Notes: a model not told the origin generated them from the letters alone. Positions 29,319-39,031 are shown, counted from the first letter of the stretch. The stretch: 64,000 bases of DNA from Chloracidobacterium sp. N (GCF_018304765.1 NZ_CP072642.1:1451819-1515818), one strand, 5' to 3'. Translations and numbers: made by a program.

Positions 29319-30203
29319 TCAGTGCCGTGGGTGGCACTTCCGGTAGGTCTCGCGGAGATGCTCCGCCGTGACATGGGTGTAGATTTGGGTCGTCGTCAGA
29401 TCGGCATGCCCAAGCAGCATCTGTACCGAACGCAGGTCCGCCCCGCGTTCGAGCAGGTGGGTCGCAAAGGTGTGCCGAATCATGTGCGGGGTCACGGCTC
29501 CGAGTCCCGCCCGCTGCCCGTACTCCGAGACCATCTTCCAGCAGAGCTGGCGCGTCATCGGTTTGCCCCGCGCCGTGATGAAGAGGTACTGGCTCTCCTC
29601 CATCCCGGAGGGACGTGCCGCCCGGAAGTGGAGATAGCGCGTCAGGGCCGCCAACGCCGAGCGCCCAATCGGCACCTGGCGCTCCTTGCTCCCCTTTCCC
29701 AGGCACACTAGGTAGCCCGCCTCGCGGTTGACATCCCCCAGCTTGAGGCGGCACAGCTCCGACACCCGCAGGCCCGTGGCATAGAGCAACTCCAGCATTG
29801 CCCGGTCACGCGCACCCGCTTCAGTCGTGATGTCCGCCTGCTGAAGCAGCCGCTCGACTTCCTCCGGGGTCAGAAACTTGGGCAGCGTCTGCCAGCTCCG
29901 GGGCGGTACAAGCGAGACGGTCGGATCGGTGCGCCGGTGGCCATCAAGCACCAGAAACCTGTAGAGATTGCGCACCACCACCAGCGCCCGTTCAACGGAA
30001 CGGGCATCGAGTCCGCTCCTGAACAGGGACTCGATAAATGCCGTGATGTCACTCCGCTCCAGCGTCAGCACCTCTTTCTGCCGGGCGGCCGCAAAGTGCG
30101 TCAGCTTGGTCAAATCGCGCCGGTAGGCATCCAGTGTATTGGCTGACAGCCCGCGTTCGACCCGCAGGTAGGCCAGGAATTCCGTGACGATGTCCCGTGC
30201 CAT
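29319..30203 (-). CDS. xerD: Site-specific tyrosine recombinase XerD
   Basis: The 294-aa protein has the Xer length and all active-site residues: Arg146 (TGLRVSEL), Lys170 (LGKGSKERQVP), His240 and Arg243 (HMIRHTFATHLL), His266 (LGHADL) and the nucleophile Tyr275 (IYTHV). The N-terminal SAM-like core-binding domain (ANTLDAYRRDL) is present. It resolves chromosome dimers at dif with XerC/FtsK. The reading frame is open far upstream, but that part is antisense to the gene at 30339. MARDIVTEFLAYL at 30203 is the natural start. XerC versus XerD is chosen by overall similarity of motifs and is less certain. Confidence 0.92.
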   Translation of the reverse strand: MARDIVTEFLAYLRVERGLSANTLDAYRRDLTKLTHFAAARQKEVLTLERSDITAFIESLFRSGLDARSVERALVVVRNLYRFLVLDGHRRTDPTVSLVPPRSWQTLPKFLTPEEVERLLQQADITTEAGARDRAMLELLYATGLRVSELCRLKLGDVNREAGYLVCLGKGSKERQVPIGRSALAALTRYLHFRAARPSGMEESQYLFITARGKPMTRQLCWKMVSEYGQRAGLGAVTPHMIRHTFATHLLERGADLRSVQMLLGHADLTTTQIYTHVTAEHLRETYRKCHPRH

Positions 30204-30338
30204 GGCGGCTTCTCCCCCTCCTTCCCGCCCGGAGATGGTTGCTCCCGGTGGGCGGTTGCGATTTACTCTCTGCGGCGGAAGCCCGCCGCCCCGTGTCTCC
30301 GGCGGCCGACGTCGGTTCGCGCCCCTGATCCCGTTGTT

Positions 30339-30881
30339 ATGAAGATTGAAAACCGTACGACCTACAAGCTCAAACTCGACCTGGAAGAGTTCGTCCAGAA
30401 AACTCTGGCGGCCCTGCCCAGCAACCACACCCTGGGCATCACCCGCGTGGTCTTCGTGGACCGGATTCAGGACCGGAACGTACCCGCCGACAAACGCGAC
30501 AAGCTGCCGCTCCTGTACCACCCGAAAACCCCGGTTTCCGGCGCCTGGTTTGAAATTGCCCTGGCTCCGCTGCTTGAGCACAAAGGGTGGTGGCAACGCA
30601 TGGTGGCGCGGCGGACTTTGCGCGCCAACCTGACCCACACCCTTCTCGCGCTGATGGGGCAGCACTACCATCTCAACTTTTCCCACGGCCGGAAAAAAAC
30701 CGAGTACGAACCGGCCATCCGGGACTACATCCGCAAGGGACTCGAAGCCCTCCGGGAACATGACACGAGTTTTCGCATGCGCCTGATGCGTCCGCTCATT
30801 CCCCACCTTGACCGGTTCGCCCGCTGGCTGGCCAAACAACAGCGCAAGGCGCTTCAGGCCAAGGCCAAACAGGCCAAGTAA
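30339..30881 (+). CDS. Conserved-looking protein of unknown function (180 aa)
   Basis: The 180-aa protein is basic, with a mixed alpha/beta N-terminal half (NRTTYKLKLDLEEFVQKTLAALP, GITRVVFVDRI) and a helical C-terminal half ending in a Lys/Gln/Ala-rich helix (WLAKQQRKALQAKAKQAK). No TM segment, signal peptide or catalytic motif that I recognise is visible. It lies opposite to parB, with stop codons 14 bp apart, and is divergent from xerD. The basic tail might bind nucleic acid. No function can be assigned. Confidence 0.7.
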   Translation: MKIENRTTYKLKLDLEEFVQKTLAALPSNHTLGITRVVFVDRIQDRNVPADKRDKLPLLYHPKTPVSGAWFEIALAPLLEHKGWWQRMVARRTLRANLTHTLLALMGQHYHLNFSHGRKKTEYEPAIRDYIRKGLEALREHDTSFRMRLMRPLIPHLDRFARWLAKQQRKALQAKAKQAK

Positions 30882-30895
30882 GGCAGGGGCGGCGG

Positions 30896-31750
30896 CTATT
30901 CCCCTGGCTGGCTGGCCTCTGACGGGCCGGCTTCAAGTTCGCGCTCCAGTTCGTCCACCACCTGTTTCAGCGCTGCCACGACCTGCCGTTTATCCACGTC
31001 CGACTTGCGAAACTTCAGGTCCAGGGTGAAGGTACGCGCCGGTTCCTGAAAACGAAAGCGGAAGGGCGTAGCACGTTTTTTGGTCTTGGTCGTCTGGCGG
31101 ACGGCATCGCGGGTCAGTCCAAGCTGGCGAATCCGGGCGATGAGCGCCCGGCGATCCTCATCCGACGGCCGGCGCACAATCTGGAGCAGGGTGGATTTCG
31201 AGGTGATGCCGGCCTGGCGGCACAGTTCCCGGATTTCGGGCGACAGGCCGCCAATGGCCAGCGACTCCGTGATACTGGACCGGGACTTCCCCAGCTTGCG
31301 GGCCATTTCCTCGTGCGTGTAGCTGAACCGTTCGGCCAGCGCCGTCAACCCTTCAGCTTCCTCGAATGGCGTCAGGTCCTTGCGCTGAAGGTTTTCGATG
31401 AGGGCAATCTCCGCCACCGCGCGGTCGTCCACGTCCATTTCGATACAGGGCAACTCGCGCAATCCGGCCAGCAGACTGGCCCGGTAGCGCCGCTCCCCGG
31501 AAATAATCATGAACCGCCCCCCGACCTCGGCCGGACGCACCAGCAGCGGCTCCAGCACGCCCTTTTCGCGGATCGAGTTGGTCAGCTCCTCCAGGTCGCC
31601 AAACTCAATCCGTGGCTGGTTGGGATTCGGCTCCAGCCGATCAATCGGGATCATGCGCCCGATGGGCGCGCCCGTGCGCGTCCAGAGTTCCTCGACGTAG
31701 TGCGACTCGTGGCGCATGCGCACGGTGGATGGCAACCCGCGTTTAGACAC
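30896..31750 (-). CDS. parB: Chromosome-partitioning protein ParB
   Basis: The 284-aa protein shows the ParB/Srx-type CTPase domain ([44 protein letters not shown]) and a helix-turn-helix ([22 protein letters not shown]). A C-terminal dimerisation segment rich in acidic residues follows. It binds parS and spreads as a CTP-dependent clamp with ParA. I chose GTG 31750, because VSKRGLP matches the usual MSKRxGLG start and overlaps the parA stop by 8 nt (GTGTCTAA). ATG 31717 is an alternative. No perfect parS is seen near the operon. Confidence 0.92.
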   Translation of the reverse strand: MSKRGLPSTVRMRHESHYVEELWTRTGAPIGRMIPIDRLEPNPNQPRIEFGDLEELTNSIREKGVLEPLLVRPAEVGGRFMIISGERRYRASLLAGLRELPCIEMDVDDRAVAEIALIENLQRKDLTPFEEAEGLTALAERFSYTHEEMARKLGKSRSSITESLAIGGLSPEIRELCRQAGITSKSTLLQIVRRPSDEDRRALIARIRQLGLTRDAVRQTTKTKKRATPFRFRFQEPARTFTLDLKFRKSDVDKRQVVAALKQVVDELERELEAGPSEASQPGE

Positions 31751-32543
31751 GACGCAACACCTCCTCACAAAGCCTGGCGTATTCGACCGCACCACTCGAC
31801 TGAGGCGCAAAGGTAAAGATGGACTCCCGGTAGGCGGGGCTTTCTTCCAGCCGCACGGACTTGGAAATCACCGTCTCAAACACCTTGTCCCCGAAGACTT
31901 CGTAAATCTGGCGATAGATGTCCCGTGCCAGGGCCGTCCGCTTGTCGTGCAGCGTAATGACCACTCCCAGCACCTGCAAGTTCGGATTGGGGCGTGCCTT
32001 GACCTTGTCAATGGTTTCCAGCAGGTCATCCGTTCCCTCCATGGCGAAGTAGGAGGACTGAATGGGAATGAGCACGTGGGAGGCGGCCACCAGGGCATTG
32101 ACCGTAATCAGTCCCAGCGTGGGCGGGGTATCAATGACAATGACATCATAGACGCGACGGAGGGCTTCCAGGCGGTCCTTGAGACGGTAGGGAGCGTCGA
32201 ATTCCCCCACCAGACGGGATTCGAGCTTCGCCAGACTGATGCGGGACGGCAGAATGTCGAGTCCCGGAACGGGCGTCGGTTGCACAATGGTGACGGGATC
32301 GAGCTTGACATCCATGAGGAAGTCATAGGCGGACAACCCGGCGGCTTCGTAGGGCAGATAGGACAGCGTACTGTTCGCCTGGGGATCGAGGTCCAGCAGC
32401 AGCACGCGCCGCCCGCGCAGCGCCAGCCCGGCCGCCAGGTTAATCGAAGTCGTCGTCTTGCCGACGCCTCCCTTCTGATTGGCAACAGCAATGACCAGAC
32501 AGGTGTCCAGTCGTCGTGGGTGATGTCCGTTCCCCGTGCCCAT
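31743..32543 (-). CDS. parA: Chromosome-partitioning ATPase ParA
   Basis: The 266-aa protein has the deviant Walker A motif KGGVGKTT (Lys24 to Thr31), Walker B-type DTPPTLG and the [11 protein letters not shown] segment of the ParA/MinD family. It uses ATP and nonspecific DNA binding to move ParB-parS complexes. The N-terminus carries about 14 extra residues before the first strand. It sits directly before parB, with overlapping ends, and 100 bp after the DUF151 gene. The single-copy chromosomal setting speaks for a chromosomal rather than plasmid system. Confidence 0.95.
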   Translation of the reverse strand: MGTGNGHHPRRLDTCLVIAVANQKGGVGKTTTSINLAAGLALRGRRVLLLDLDPQANSTLSYLPYEAAGLSAYDFLMDVKLDPVTIVQPTPVPGLDILPSRISLAKLESRLVGEFDAPYRLKDRLEALRRVYDVIVIDTPPTLGLITVNALVAASHVLIPIQSSYFAMEGTDDLLETIDKVKARPNPNLQVLGVVITLHDKRTALARDIYRQIYEVFGDKVFETVISKSVRLEESPAYRESIFTFAPQSSGAVEYARLCEEVLRRV

Positions 32544-32643
32544 GGCAGTTTCCCTTGCTCACAACAACGTCACAACCCGATTTTCACAACTCCCAGGCTC
32601 CCATGGGCCCACAAAGCCCCGGCCCGGCAGCCCGCCCTGCCCC

Positions 32644-33138
32644 CTAACCGCGCCCGATGTCGGATTCGTCAATTTCATCGGGCCAGTCAAACTCCAGATC
32701 ATCCCCCTTCTCTGATGGCTCCTCGTCCTGACGCTCCACGATGACCGAGGTTGAGTTCTCCAGCACGGACTCATGGACGAAAATCGGCGCATCCACCCGG
32801 AGCGCCAGGGCAATGGCATCGCTGGGACGCGCATCCAGAAACAGCATCTTGCCGGCAACTTCGAGTTCGATGACGGCATAGAACGTGTTGTTGCGCAGCT
32901 CCGTCACCACGACCCGACGCACCCGTCCATCCATCTGCAGGATCAGGTTGCGCAACAGGTCGTGGGTCATCGGGCGCGGCGGCGACATCTTTTCGATTTC
33001 AAAGGCAATGGCATTGGCCTCGAAGGGTCCGACCCAGATGGGCAGCAACTGGTCGCCGTTGACTTCCTTGAGCACGACGATGGGGGTGTTCGCCGCCGGG
33101 TCAATCATCAGCCCCCGAATCTTCATCTCACGTTCCAT
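32644..33138 (-). CDS. DUF151 bifunctional nuclease-family protein
   Basis: The 164-aa protein matches the BFN/DUF151 family (VLKEVNGDQLLPIWVGPFEANAIAF, RPMTHDLL, ARPSDAIALALR), a fold with reported DNase and RNase activity in some members. A C-terminal acidic tail of about 35 residues (EEPSEKGDDLEFDWPDEIDESD) is added. It lies between recN and parA in the same direction, so a link with DNA metabolism is plausible but inferred. Residues that would prove nuclease activity are not defined in this family. Confidence 0.85.
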   Translation of the reverse strand: MEREMKIRGLMIDPAANTPIVVLKEVNGDQLLPIWVGPFEANAIAFEIEKMSPPRPMTHDLLRNLILQMDGRVRRVVVTELRNNTFYAVIELEVAGKMLFLDARPSDAIALALRVDAPIFVHESVLENSTSVIVERQDEEPSEKGDDLEFDWPDEIDESDIGRG

Positions 33139-33195
33139 GGCAGTCGTCCTCCATTTTTGGCGTCATCGGGATAAAACAACAGAAAAGCTTTGTAA

Positions 33196-34905
33196 TCAAC
33201 AATTAGCCTGAGATGTCGGCGCGCCGACAAAACCTTCCGGCGCCAGCATTTCCCGCGCCGCCTGGCGCGCTGACTCGGTGACGACGGCCCCGCCCAGCAG
33301 CCGGGCCAGCTCCTCCACCCGCGCATCCATATCCAGCGCCACAATCTCCGTGTGCGTCCGCTCATGGCGCACGGTCTTTTCCACCCGCAGGTGGGTGGTG
33401 CCAAAGCGCGCCACCTGGGCCTGGTGCGTGATGCACAGCACCTGCTGACGCTCGGCCAGGCGACGCAGACGGATACCCACCGCCTCCGCCACCCGCCCGC
33501 TGATCCCCACGTCAACTTCGTCAAAAACCATCGTACGCGGAATATCTGTCGGCGCAAGGATGGATTTCACGGCCAGCATCAGCCGGGACAGTTCTCCGCC
33601 GGAGGCCACCCTCGACAGCGGACGCGGCGGCTCGCCTGGATTCGAGGTAAACAAAAACTCGACCCCTTCCAGGCCGGTGCTCTCCCACGTCGCCACCGCC
33701 CCGGCATCCCGCCAGTCGAAGGCGACGACCAACCGCGCCTGTGGAAGGGCCAGAAACGGCAACTCATGTTCGAGCGCCTGCTCGAAACGCGGCGCGGCCG
33801 CCTGCCGGGCCGCCCGCAGCGCCAGGGCGCATTCCCGATACCGGGCCGCCGCCGCTTCAACGGCTGCCGCCAGCCGCTGCTGCTCGGCATCGTCGTTTTC
33901 GACCTGGGCCAGTTCCGCCTGAATCCGGGCCAGCGTTGCCAGAACCTGCTCCAGGGTGCCGCCATACTTGCGCTTGAGCCGGTCCAGATCATCGAGCCGG
34001 GACTCGACTTCGCGCAACCGCTCGGGGGAAACGACGACGGTCTCAGCGTAGTCCCGGAGGGCAAAGGCAGCTTCCTCGATGCCGTAGCGCGCGGCTTCCA
34101 GGGTGGAAAGGACTTCCGACAGCGCCGGATCGGCCGCGGCCAAATCCTCCACCTGACGGAGCGCCTGCGCCACCAGCGTCAGCGCCGAAGCTTCACGCTC
34201 GTAGAGCAGATCGTACCCGGCCGCGGCCGCCGCCAGCAGCCGCTCCGCGTGCAGCAGCCGCGTCCGTTCACGGCACAGGTGTTCATCTTCCCCGTCCGCC
34301 GGCGCCACCCGCTCGATGTCCCCGCGCTGGAATTCGAGCAGATCGCGCCGCTGCCGCCGGTGCAGCGCCTCCTGTTCAAACCGCTCCCGTGCCTGCTGCG
34401 CCGCGTGCCAGGCGGCGAAGGCTTCCGCCGTGGCCGTCGCCAGTTCCACGTGCTGGCCAAAGGCATCGAGCACACCGGCATGCGCCGCCGGAAAAATCAA
34501 TGTCTGCTGATCGCCCTGACCGTGAATGTCCACCAGGAACGGTCGCAGCGCCCGCACCGTAGCCACCGGGCACAACTGGTCATTGATGAACAGCCTTCCC
34601 TTCCCGTTGAGGGCCACCTCGCGCCGGATGAGCAGGGTATCCTCAGCTTCCAACTCGGCCTCGGCAAGGATACGCCTGACCTCCGGGTGGTCAGGACAAT
34701 CAAAGAGGGCTTCGACCGCGGCCCGCGTCTCGCCGGCCCGGATGATGTCCGAAGTGGCGCGCCCCCCCACCACCAGGGCCAGGGCATCCACAACGAGTGA
34801 TTTCCCGGCGCCCGTCTCCCCGGTGACAATGGTCAGCCCCGGACCAAACCGCACCTGCTGCCGACGCACGACGGCCAGATTTTCGATATTGAGTTGCCTG
34901 AGCAT
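33196..34905 (-). CDS. recN: DNA repair protein RecN
   Basis: The 569-aa SMC-like ATPase has an N-terminal Walker A (TGETGAGKS, about residues 28-36), a long coiled coil and a C-terminal ATPase half with VASGGELSRLMLA and VFDEVDVGISG. RecN bridges DNA at double-strand breaks. The start MLRQLNIENLAVV at 34905 fits the family (MLxxLxIxNxA). The in-frame ATG at 34938 only adds a non-conserved 11-residue lead. It is the first gene of the recN-DUF151-parA-parB run. Confidence 0.96.
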   Translation of the reverse strand: MLRQLNIENLAVVRRQQVRFGPGLTIVTGETGAGKSLVVDALALVVGGRATSDIIRAGETRAAVEALFDCPDHPEVRRILAEAELEAEDTLLIRREVALNGKGRLFINDQLCPVATVRALRPFLVDIHGQGDQQTLIFPAAHAGVLDAFGQHVELATATAEAFAAWHAAQQARERFEQEALHRRQRRDLLEFQRGDIERVAPADGEDEHLCRERTRLLHAERLLAAAAAGYDLLYEREASALTLVAQALRQVEDLAAADPALSEVLSTLEAARYGIEEAAFALRDYAETVVVSPERLREVESRLDDLDRLKRKYGGTLEQVLATLARIQAELAQVENDDAEQQRLAAAVEAAAARYRECALALRAARQAAAPRFEQALEHELPFLALPQARLVVAFDWRDAGAVATWESTGLEGVEFLFTSNPGEPPRPLSRVASGGELSRLMLAVKSILAPTDIPRTMVFDEVDVGISGRVAEAVGIRLRRLAERQQVLCITHQAQVARFGTTHLRVEKTVRHERTHTEIVALDMDARVEELARLLGGAVVTESARQAAREMLAPEGFVGAPTSQANC

Positions 34906-35149
34906 GTGCTTGCGAATCGAAACAGGGACGTTCCCCAACCGGGAACGGACAGGAAGCGCAACCGGGGGACCTCAACCCACCTCTCTCCGGCCATCTCCCC
35001 ACAGGCCAGCATCAGCCACCGACGGCCGGGCGCCCTTCCGTGGAAGCCGACGGAGAAGGTCAAACCCACAAGCCATGCCTTATCCTGTATAGTTCCGGGA
35101 TGAAGTTCCCCAAGACAGTCAAAACCATGCCGAGACGACGGAGCATTGC

Positions 35150-35626
35150 ATGCCGATACTACGGAGTCTGACCCGAGAGTACAAGCGACTCCTCACCGGG
35201 AGTCACACCTGCCTGGACACCATGCCCGAAGCCGCGCTGTACTGGCGCCCGGCCCTGCCACACCATGACTTCAGTAATCGCTCCAGCGGCGAGAGCTTCA
35301 TTGCCCTGGCCGGCGGCATCGAGTATGTCATCAACGGTATCCTCTCCAACTACTGGGACCATCCGGCCGAGTGGACGATGCGTGAAACCCTTGCCACCCC
35401 AGCCCGGTTGCAACAGTACCTTACTGACGTTATCAGTCTCACGTCAAAATTTGAAGCCACCCTGACCGACGATGACCTCCCCAAGGTCATCTACCTCCCC
35501 ACCCCGCGCCAGACGACCATCGGCACGCTGCTTGTCGAGCGGCTCGCCCTCGCCGCCCAGCACTACGGGCAGGCCCTGGCCACCTGGCGCGCGTTCCTGG
35601 CCGCCCCGCCCCCCCCACCACGGTGA
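35150..35626 (+). CDS. DinB-like four-helix protein
   Basis: The 158-aa protein has the helical character and core pattern of the DinB/YfiT superfamily (LTREYKRLLTG, LPHHDFSNRSSGESFIALAGGIEYVINGILSNYWDHPAEW), in which three His residues commonly bind a metal. The second conserved His is near the middle, and a third His may be in LAAQHYGQAL. DinB-fold proteins often act as thiol-dependent S-transferases. A Pro-rich tail ends the protein. It is divergent from recN, with about 245 bp between, and the spacer holds the likely promoters. Confidence 0.7.
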   Translation: MPILRSLTREYKRLLTGSHTCLDTMPEAALYWRPALPHHDFSNRSSGESFIALAGGIEYVINGILSNYWDHPAEWTMRETLATPARLQQYLTDVISLTSKFEATLTDDDLPKVIYLPTPRQTTIGTLLVERLALAAQHYGQALATWRAFLAAPPPPPR

Positions 35627-35717
35627 ACCCCCGCCAGCCCCGCCGGACAACCAGCATCCCAAAACCGGGGCGTGACGCCCCCATACATACAACATTCTGT
35701 TTGCTACAACTTACATG

Positions 35718-37853
35718 CTACGGCTTGACAACCAGGATGAACTTCTCACCCGTGGTATGCAGCGCGGCATCGAGCACCCGTACGGCGATGAGATATTCCC
35801 CCGGCGACAGGTTCCGGTACACCAACGTAAACACCTCACGCGGGGAGTCCAGCACCAGATCATCCGGGTAGATCAGCATCCATTCGCTGCCGTCGAAGGA
35901 CACCTCGACCGATTTGAGCGGTGAGGTGGCCGTCACCACTTCAACCCGAATTTTCGCTTCCTTCGTGGAAACCTCTGAAGGTGAAAAGGTTATCTTCGGC
36001 AACGCATTCGTAATCACGACCGGCGAGAGGACCTGTGACGAAGCCAGCGCCCACGCCGGCGGATTGGAAGCGGCATCGCTGACTTCAAGCTGAAACTCAT
36101 AGATGCCATCCGGCAGCATCTCCGGGGAGATGACGAAAAACGGGTTACGCAACTTTTCCGCCAACGGCTTCCAGTTCGTCTGCCCCCGTAACCGATAGGC
36201 CAGCCGGTAGGTCAGCGTGTCGCCATTTTTGTCCTCTGCCTGCCACTGAAGCGTTCGCGCCCCACGCTGGAACACCTTGCGCGGCGGCTGATTGGCGATG
36301 ATACCGAACTGGACCGGGTCCAAGCCGGAACTCATCACACTCGGATCAGGCGGCGGCGCGACGGTTTCCTGCAAGGCCACGCCGACCGGCAGGACGCTGA
36401 ACGAGGTAATGACCGGCGCCAGATTGCGCGGCAGGTAAGCCACTCGGACGGCCGTGACTTCCGCCCCTTTTTTCAGACGGAGACGCCACTGCAGAAACCG
36501 TCCCCGGGGACTGGCGACCACCCCTCCCGGCGCCGGTATTTCGGCCGACCAGTCGCTCCACAGCGCCCCCGGCAACTGGGTGTTTCCGGTCCGGGTCTGA
36601 ACAAAGACTTCTCCATTGCTTTCAATATGGATGCGCCCCCAAGCCTCAACCACAGCTTTAGCATCCTGAACCACCGAGGTGAACACCCCTTCATCCTGTG
36701 CCGTCGGGCTGAGCCGGTAGAGTTTGGCCAGCCCACTGGTCACGACATACAGGGTCTCCCCGGCACCGGCTTCAGCCGCCGCAATCCGCTCTTCTTCGAC
36801 AGTACCAAACAGGGTGGACTGCCCTTCCGGCCCGACGAAAAAGAGCCTTCCCTGTCCGCCGGTCGAGCTGCTGCCAAGTCCCACCAGAACGCCATCCCGC
36901 CACCGGAGCAGAACGGTGGCCGTGTCGCTGCTCGTCCAGAGAGCTGTTTGACGGCCATCTTCACCGAGTCGGTAGAGCGTCGTGCCGCCTGAAGCCGGGC
37001 GCAGCGGTGTGCCGCCGCTGCCTTCCCCCTCGCCAACGGCTGCCTCCACCGGCGCGCTCCTGGCGCTGCCCCCGCCACCGGTTTTGGCTTCACCAATCCC
37101 CAGGGCGAAAATGGAACCGTCCGGCATGGGCACCAGCCGCCGGATTTCACGGGAGGGTGCATCGAACACCGCCGTCACACGCCCATCGGCTATGCGCACG
37201 ACCAGCCCGCCCGGATCGGTTCCGGCCCACACCGCGCCATCCCGCGCCACCATCAGGCTTGTGACGTTCGATTCGTCCGTCGTCCAGAGCGCCTGCACCG
37301 ACAACCCGCCCCGTGGCAGGCTAAAGACGCCGCCCTTCCCACCGGTGGCATAGACGAGGGTGCCATCGGACAGACATCGCATGTCCCAGATGTATTTCTC
37401 CGGCGGGTCATACACGACCCGGAAGCCTGGTTGGCCGGCGGTCAACTGGTAAATTTTCCCATCCGGGGAGGTGGCGGCAAAAATGGCTCCCTGGCCGTCG
37501 GTGGCCAGAGCCGTCACATCCAATTCGTCAAAATCGGCGACCAGGGTCAGCACTCCATCGGCCGTCGCCCGGAACAGCTTGCCATCGTGGCCCGTGCCAA
37601 CATAGACCTCACTGCCGACGAGCAGGCTGCAGAGGGCGAAGGGCTGCTGGGTATCCCCCACGAGCTTGGGCGTGGGTACGACGCGCAAAATACCATTATC
37701 AGACACCGATAACCCACTGAGGCGACCGGCCAAGTAGTCCTCCCGCCGCACGCATTCCCAGAACGCCGTGCCTTCCGCCCGCAGCGGCAGCGTCCACCAA
37801 CAGAAAAGGGCCAGGGCAAGCACGCCCCGGGTCAGATGTCGTTGTATCAGCAT
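35718..37853 (-). CDS. Secreted beta-propeller-like protein with C-terminal fibronectin-like region
   Basis: The 711-aa protein has a signal peptide (about residues 1-26) and a run of WD/NHL-like propeller repeats (about 50-430; VYVGTGHDGKLFRATADG, IFAATSPDGKIYQLTAG, VWAGTDPGGLVVRIADG). A jelly-roll or Ig-like middle follows, with a beta-sandwich end (about 540-711; YRLAYRLRGQTNWKPL). A Gly/Ser-rich insert breaks the propeller near residues 255-290. It is probably a periplasmic or surface-bound binding protein; no catalytic motif is seen. Its ATG overlaps the stop of the upstream acyltransferase gene (ATGCTGA), so translation is coupled. Confidence 0.7.
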   Translation of the reverse strand: MLIQRHLTRGVLALALFCWWTLPLRAEGTAFWECVRREDYLAGRLSGLSVSDNGILRVVPTPKLVGDTQQPFALCSLLVGSEVYVGTGHDGKLFRATADGVLTLVADFDELDVTALATDGQGAIFAATSPDGKIYQLTAGQPGFRVVYDPPEKYIWDMRCLSDGTLVYATGGKGGVFSLPRGGLSVQALWTTDESNVTSLMVARDGAVWAGTDPGGLVVRIADGRVTAVFDAPSREIRRLVPMPDGSIFALGIGEAKTGGGGSARSAPVEAAVGEGEGSGGTPLRPASGGTTLYRLGEDGRQTALWTSSDTATVLLRWRDGVLVGLGSSSTGGQGRLFFVGPEGQSTLFGTVEEERIAAAEAGAGETLYVVTSGLAKLYRLSPTAQDEGVFTSVVQDAKAVVEAWGRIHIESNGEVFVQTRTGNTQLPGALWSDWSAEIPAPGGVVASPRGRFLQWRLRLKKGAEVTAVRVAYLPRNLAPVITSFSVLPVGVALQETVAPPPDPSVMSSGLDPVQFGIIANQPPRKVFQRGARTLQWQAEDKNGDTLTYRLAYRLRGQTNWKPLAEKLRNPFFVISPEMLPDGIYEFQLEVSDAASNPPAWALASSQVLSPVVITNALPKITFSPSEVSTKEAKIRVEVVTATSPLKSVEVSFDGSEWMLIYPDDLVLDSPREVFTLVYRNLSPGEYLIAVRVLDAALHTTGEKFILVVKP

Positions 37854-38836
37854 TCATCGTTTCCTGGTGATAAAAGATTGAGACCATTCGGGATGGTTGC
37901 CGGAGCCAGGTCCGGCTGAGGTTGGCTTTTCCAGCGCCGGTGAATCCACAGCCACTGGTCCGGGTGGCGGCGGACAATGGCTTCCCAGCAGCGTGTCAGG
38001 CGGAGTGTGTTTTCCCGGATGTCGAAGGCTTCATCCGCCGTCTGCACCAGCGGCACCGGCGGCTCGAACACCAGCCGGTGCCGCCCCCGCCGGGCATCCC
38101 ATACGAGATACCCCGGAAGGACAGTTGCCCCCGTCCGCCGCGCCAGACGCGCCACAAGCGGTGACGTGCAAGCCGGATGACCAAAAAACGGGCAGAACAT
38201 ACCGTGCTGGGGCTGGACGTGCACATCAGCGAGAATCCCTACTGTCTCGCCCCGCCGGAGGCGGACCACCAGAGCACGCAAGTCGCGGTGCTTGGAGAGG
38301 ATGCGGTTGCCGCTCGCCGTCCGCCAGCGTGTGATCAGATGATCCACAAGGGGATTGTCTATGGGGCGCACGAGAATGTTGAGCGGATGCCCGTAAAGCG
38401 CATGGGCAAAGGCGCTGAGTTCCCATGCACCGAGGTGTCCGGTGAAGAAAATCACGCCCCGTCCCTGCGCCTGAGCCGCGGTAAAGTGCTCAAATCCTTC
38501 GTATTCAACCACTTCGTGGATATTCCCGGGATGCAGCTTCGGAAACTGGGAAAACTCGCCGAGCAGCCGCCCCAGGTTCGTGATGCACCCGCGGAGCAAC
38601 CGCCGCCGCTCCCGTTCCGGCAGGTCCGGGAAAGCCAGGGCCAGATTGTCAGCCCCCACCCGCCACAAACGCGGCAGCACACCGGACAGGAGCCTTGCCA
38701 GAAGCATGCCACCGCGCAGGGCCCACCGGCGGGGCAGGCATCCCAACCCCCATAACAGCCCGGCCACCAGAGCCGCTTCGGCCCGCTGCCGTACGGTCGG
38801 AGATGGATTGACAGGCACACGTTCCGTCGTTAGCAT
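37847..38836 (-). CDS. Lipid A biosynthesis lauroyl-type acyltransferase (LpxL/HtrB family)
   Basis: The 329-aa protein has a hydrophobic N-terminal anchor (about residues 23-60) and the HxxxxE active motif His134-Glu139 in TGHLGAWELS. Further LpxL-family blocks (RPIDNPLVD, FCPFFGHPACTS, DQWLWIHRRW) are present. It transfers a secondary acyl chain onto lipid A precursors at the inner membrane. The longer frame from 38959 would start inside the tRNA-Cys gene, so MLTTERV at 38836 is the start. Its presence argues for an LPS-bearing outer membrane. Confidence 0.9.
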   Translation of the reverse strand: MLTTERVPVNPSPTVRQRAEAALVAGLLWGLGCLPRRWALRGGMLLARLLSGVLPRLWRVGADNLALAFPDLPERERRRLLRGCITNLGRLLGEFSQFPKLHPGNIHEVVEYEGFEHFTAAQAQGRGVIFFTGHLGAWELSAFAHALYGHPLNILVRPIDNPLVDHLITRWRTASGNRILSKHRDLRALVVRLRRGETVGILADVHVQPQHGMFCPFFGHPACTSPLVARLARRTGATVLPGYLVWDARRGRHRLVFEPPVPLVQTADEAFDIRENTLRLTRCWEAIVRRHPDQWLWIHRRWKSQPQPDLAPATIPNGLNLLSPGNDEC

Positions 38837-38889
38837 CGTCACCCCAACGTGAGCGGTGCCGCATCGCCGTTCACACCAGGTGTCAGTCT

Positions 38890-38964
38890 GGTGGCGTAGC
38901 CAAGTGGTAAGGCACGGGTCTGCAAAACCCTTATTCGTCGGTTCGATTCCGACCGCCACCTCCA
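38890..38964 (+). tRNA. tRNA-Cys (anticodon GCA)
   Basis: The acceptor arm GGTGGCG/CGCCACC is perfect, and the discriminator T is followed by encoded CCA. The anticodon loop is CTGCAAA, giving GCA, and the T arm (GTCGG TTCGATT CCGAC) is complete. The D arm fits a class I tRNA. Confidence 0.95.
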
Positions 38965-39031
38965 GTCAGACCGCCCACGCTGCCCCGGCTCACGACCGCC
39001 CTTCATTCCACATCCTCCCCGGCTTTTGTTT

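Noticed and set aside
30204..30839. N-terminal extension of xerD by 212 residues
   Set aside because: Antisense to the 180-aa gene and not part of Xer recombinases; MARDIVTEF is the normal start.
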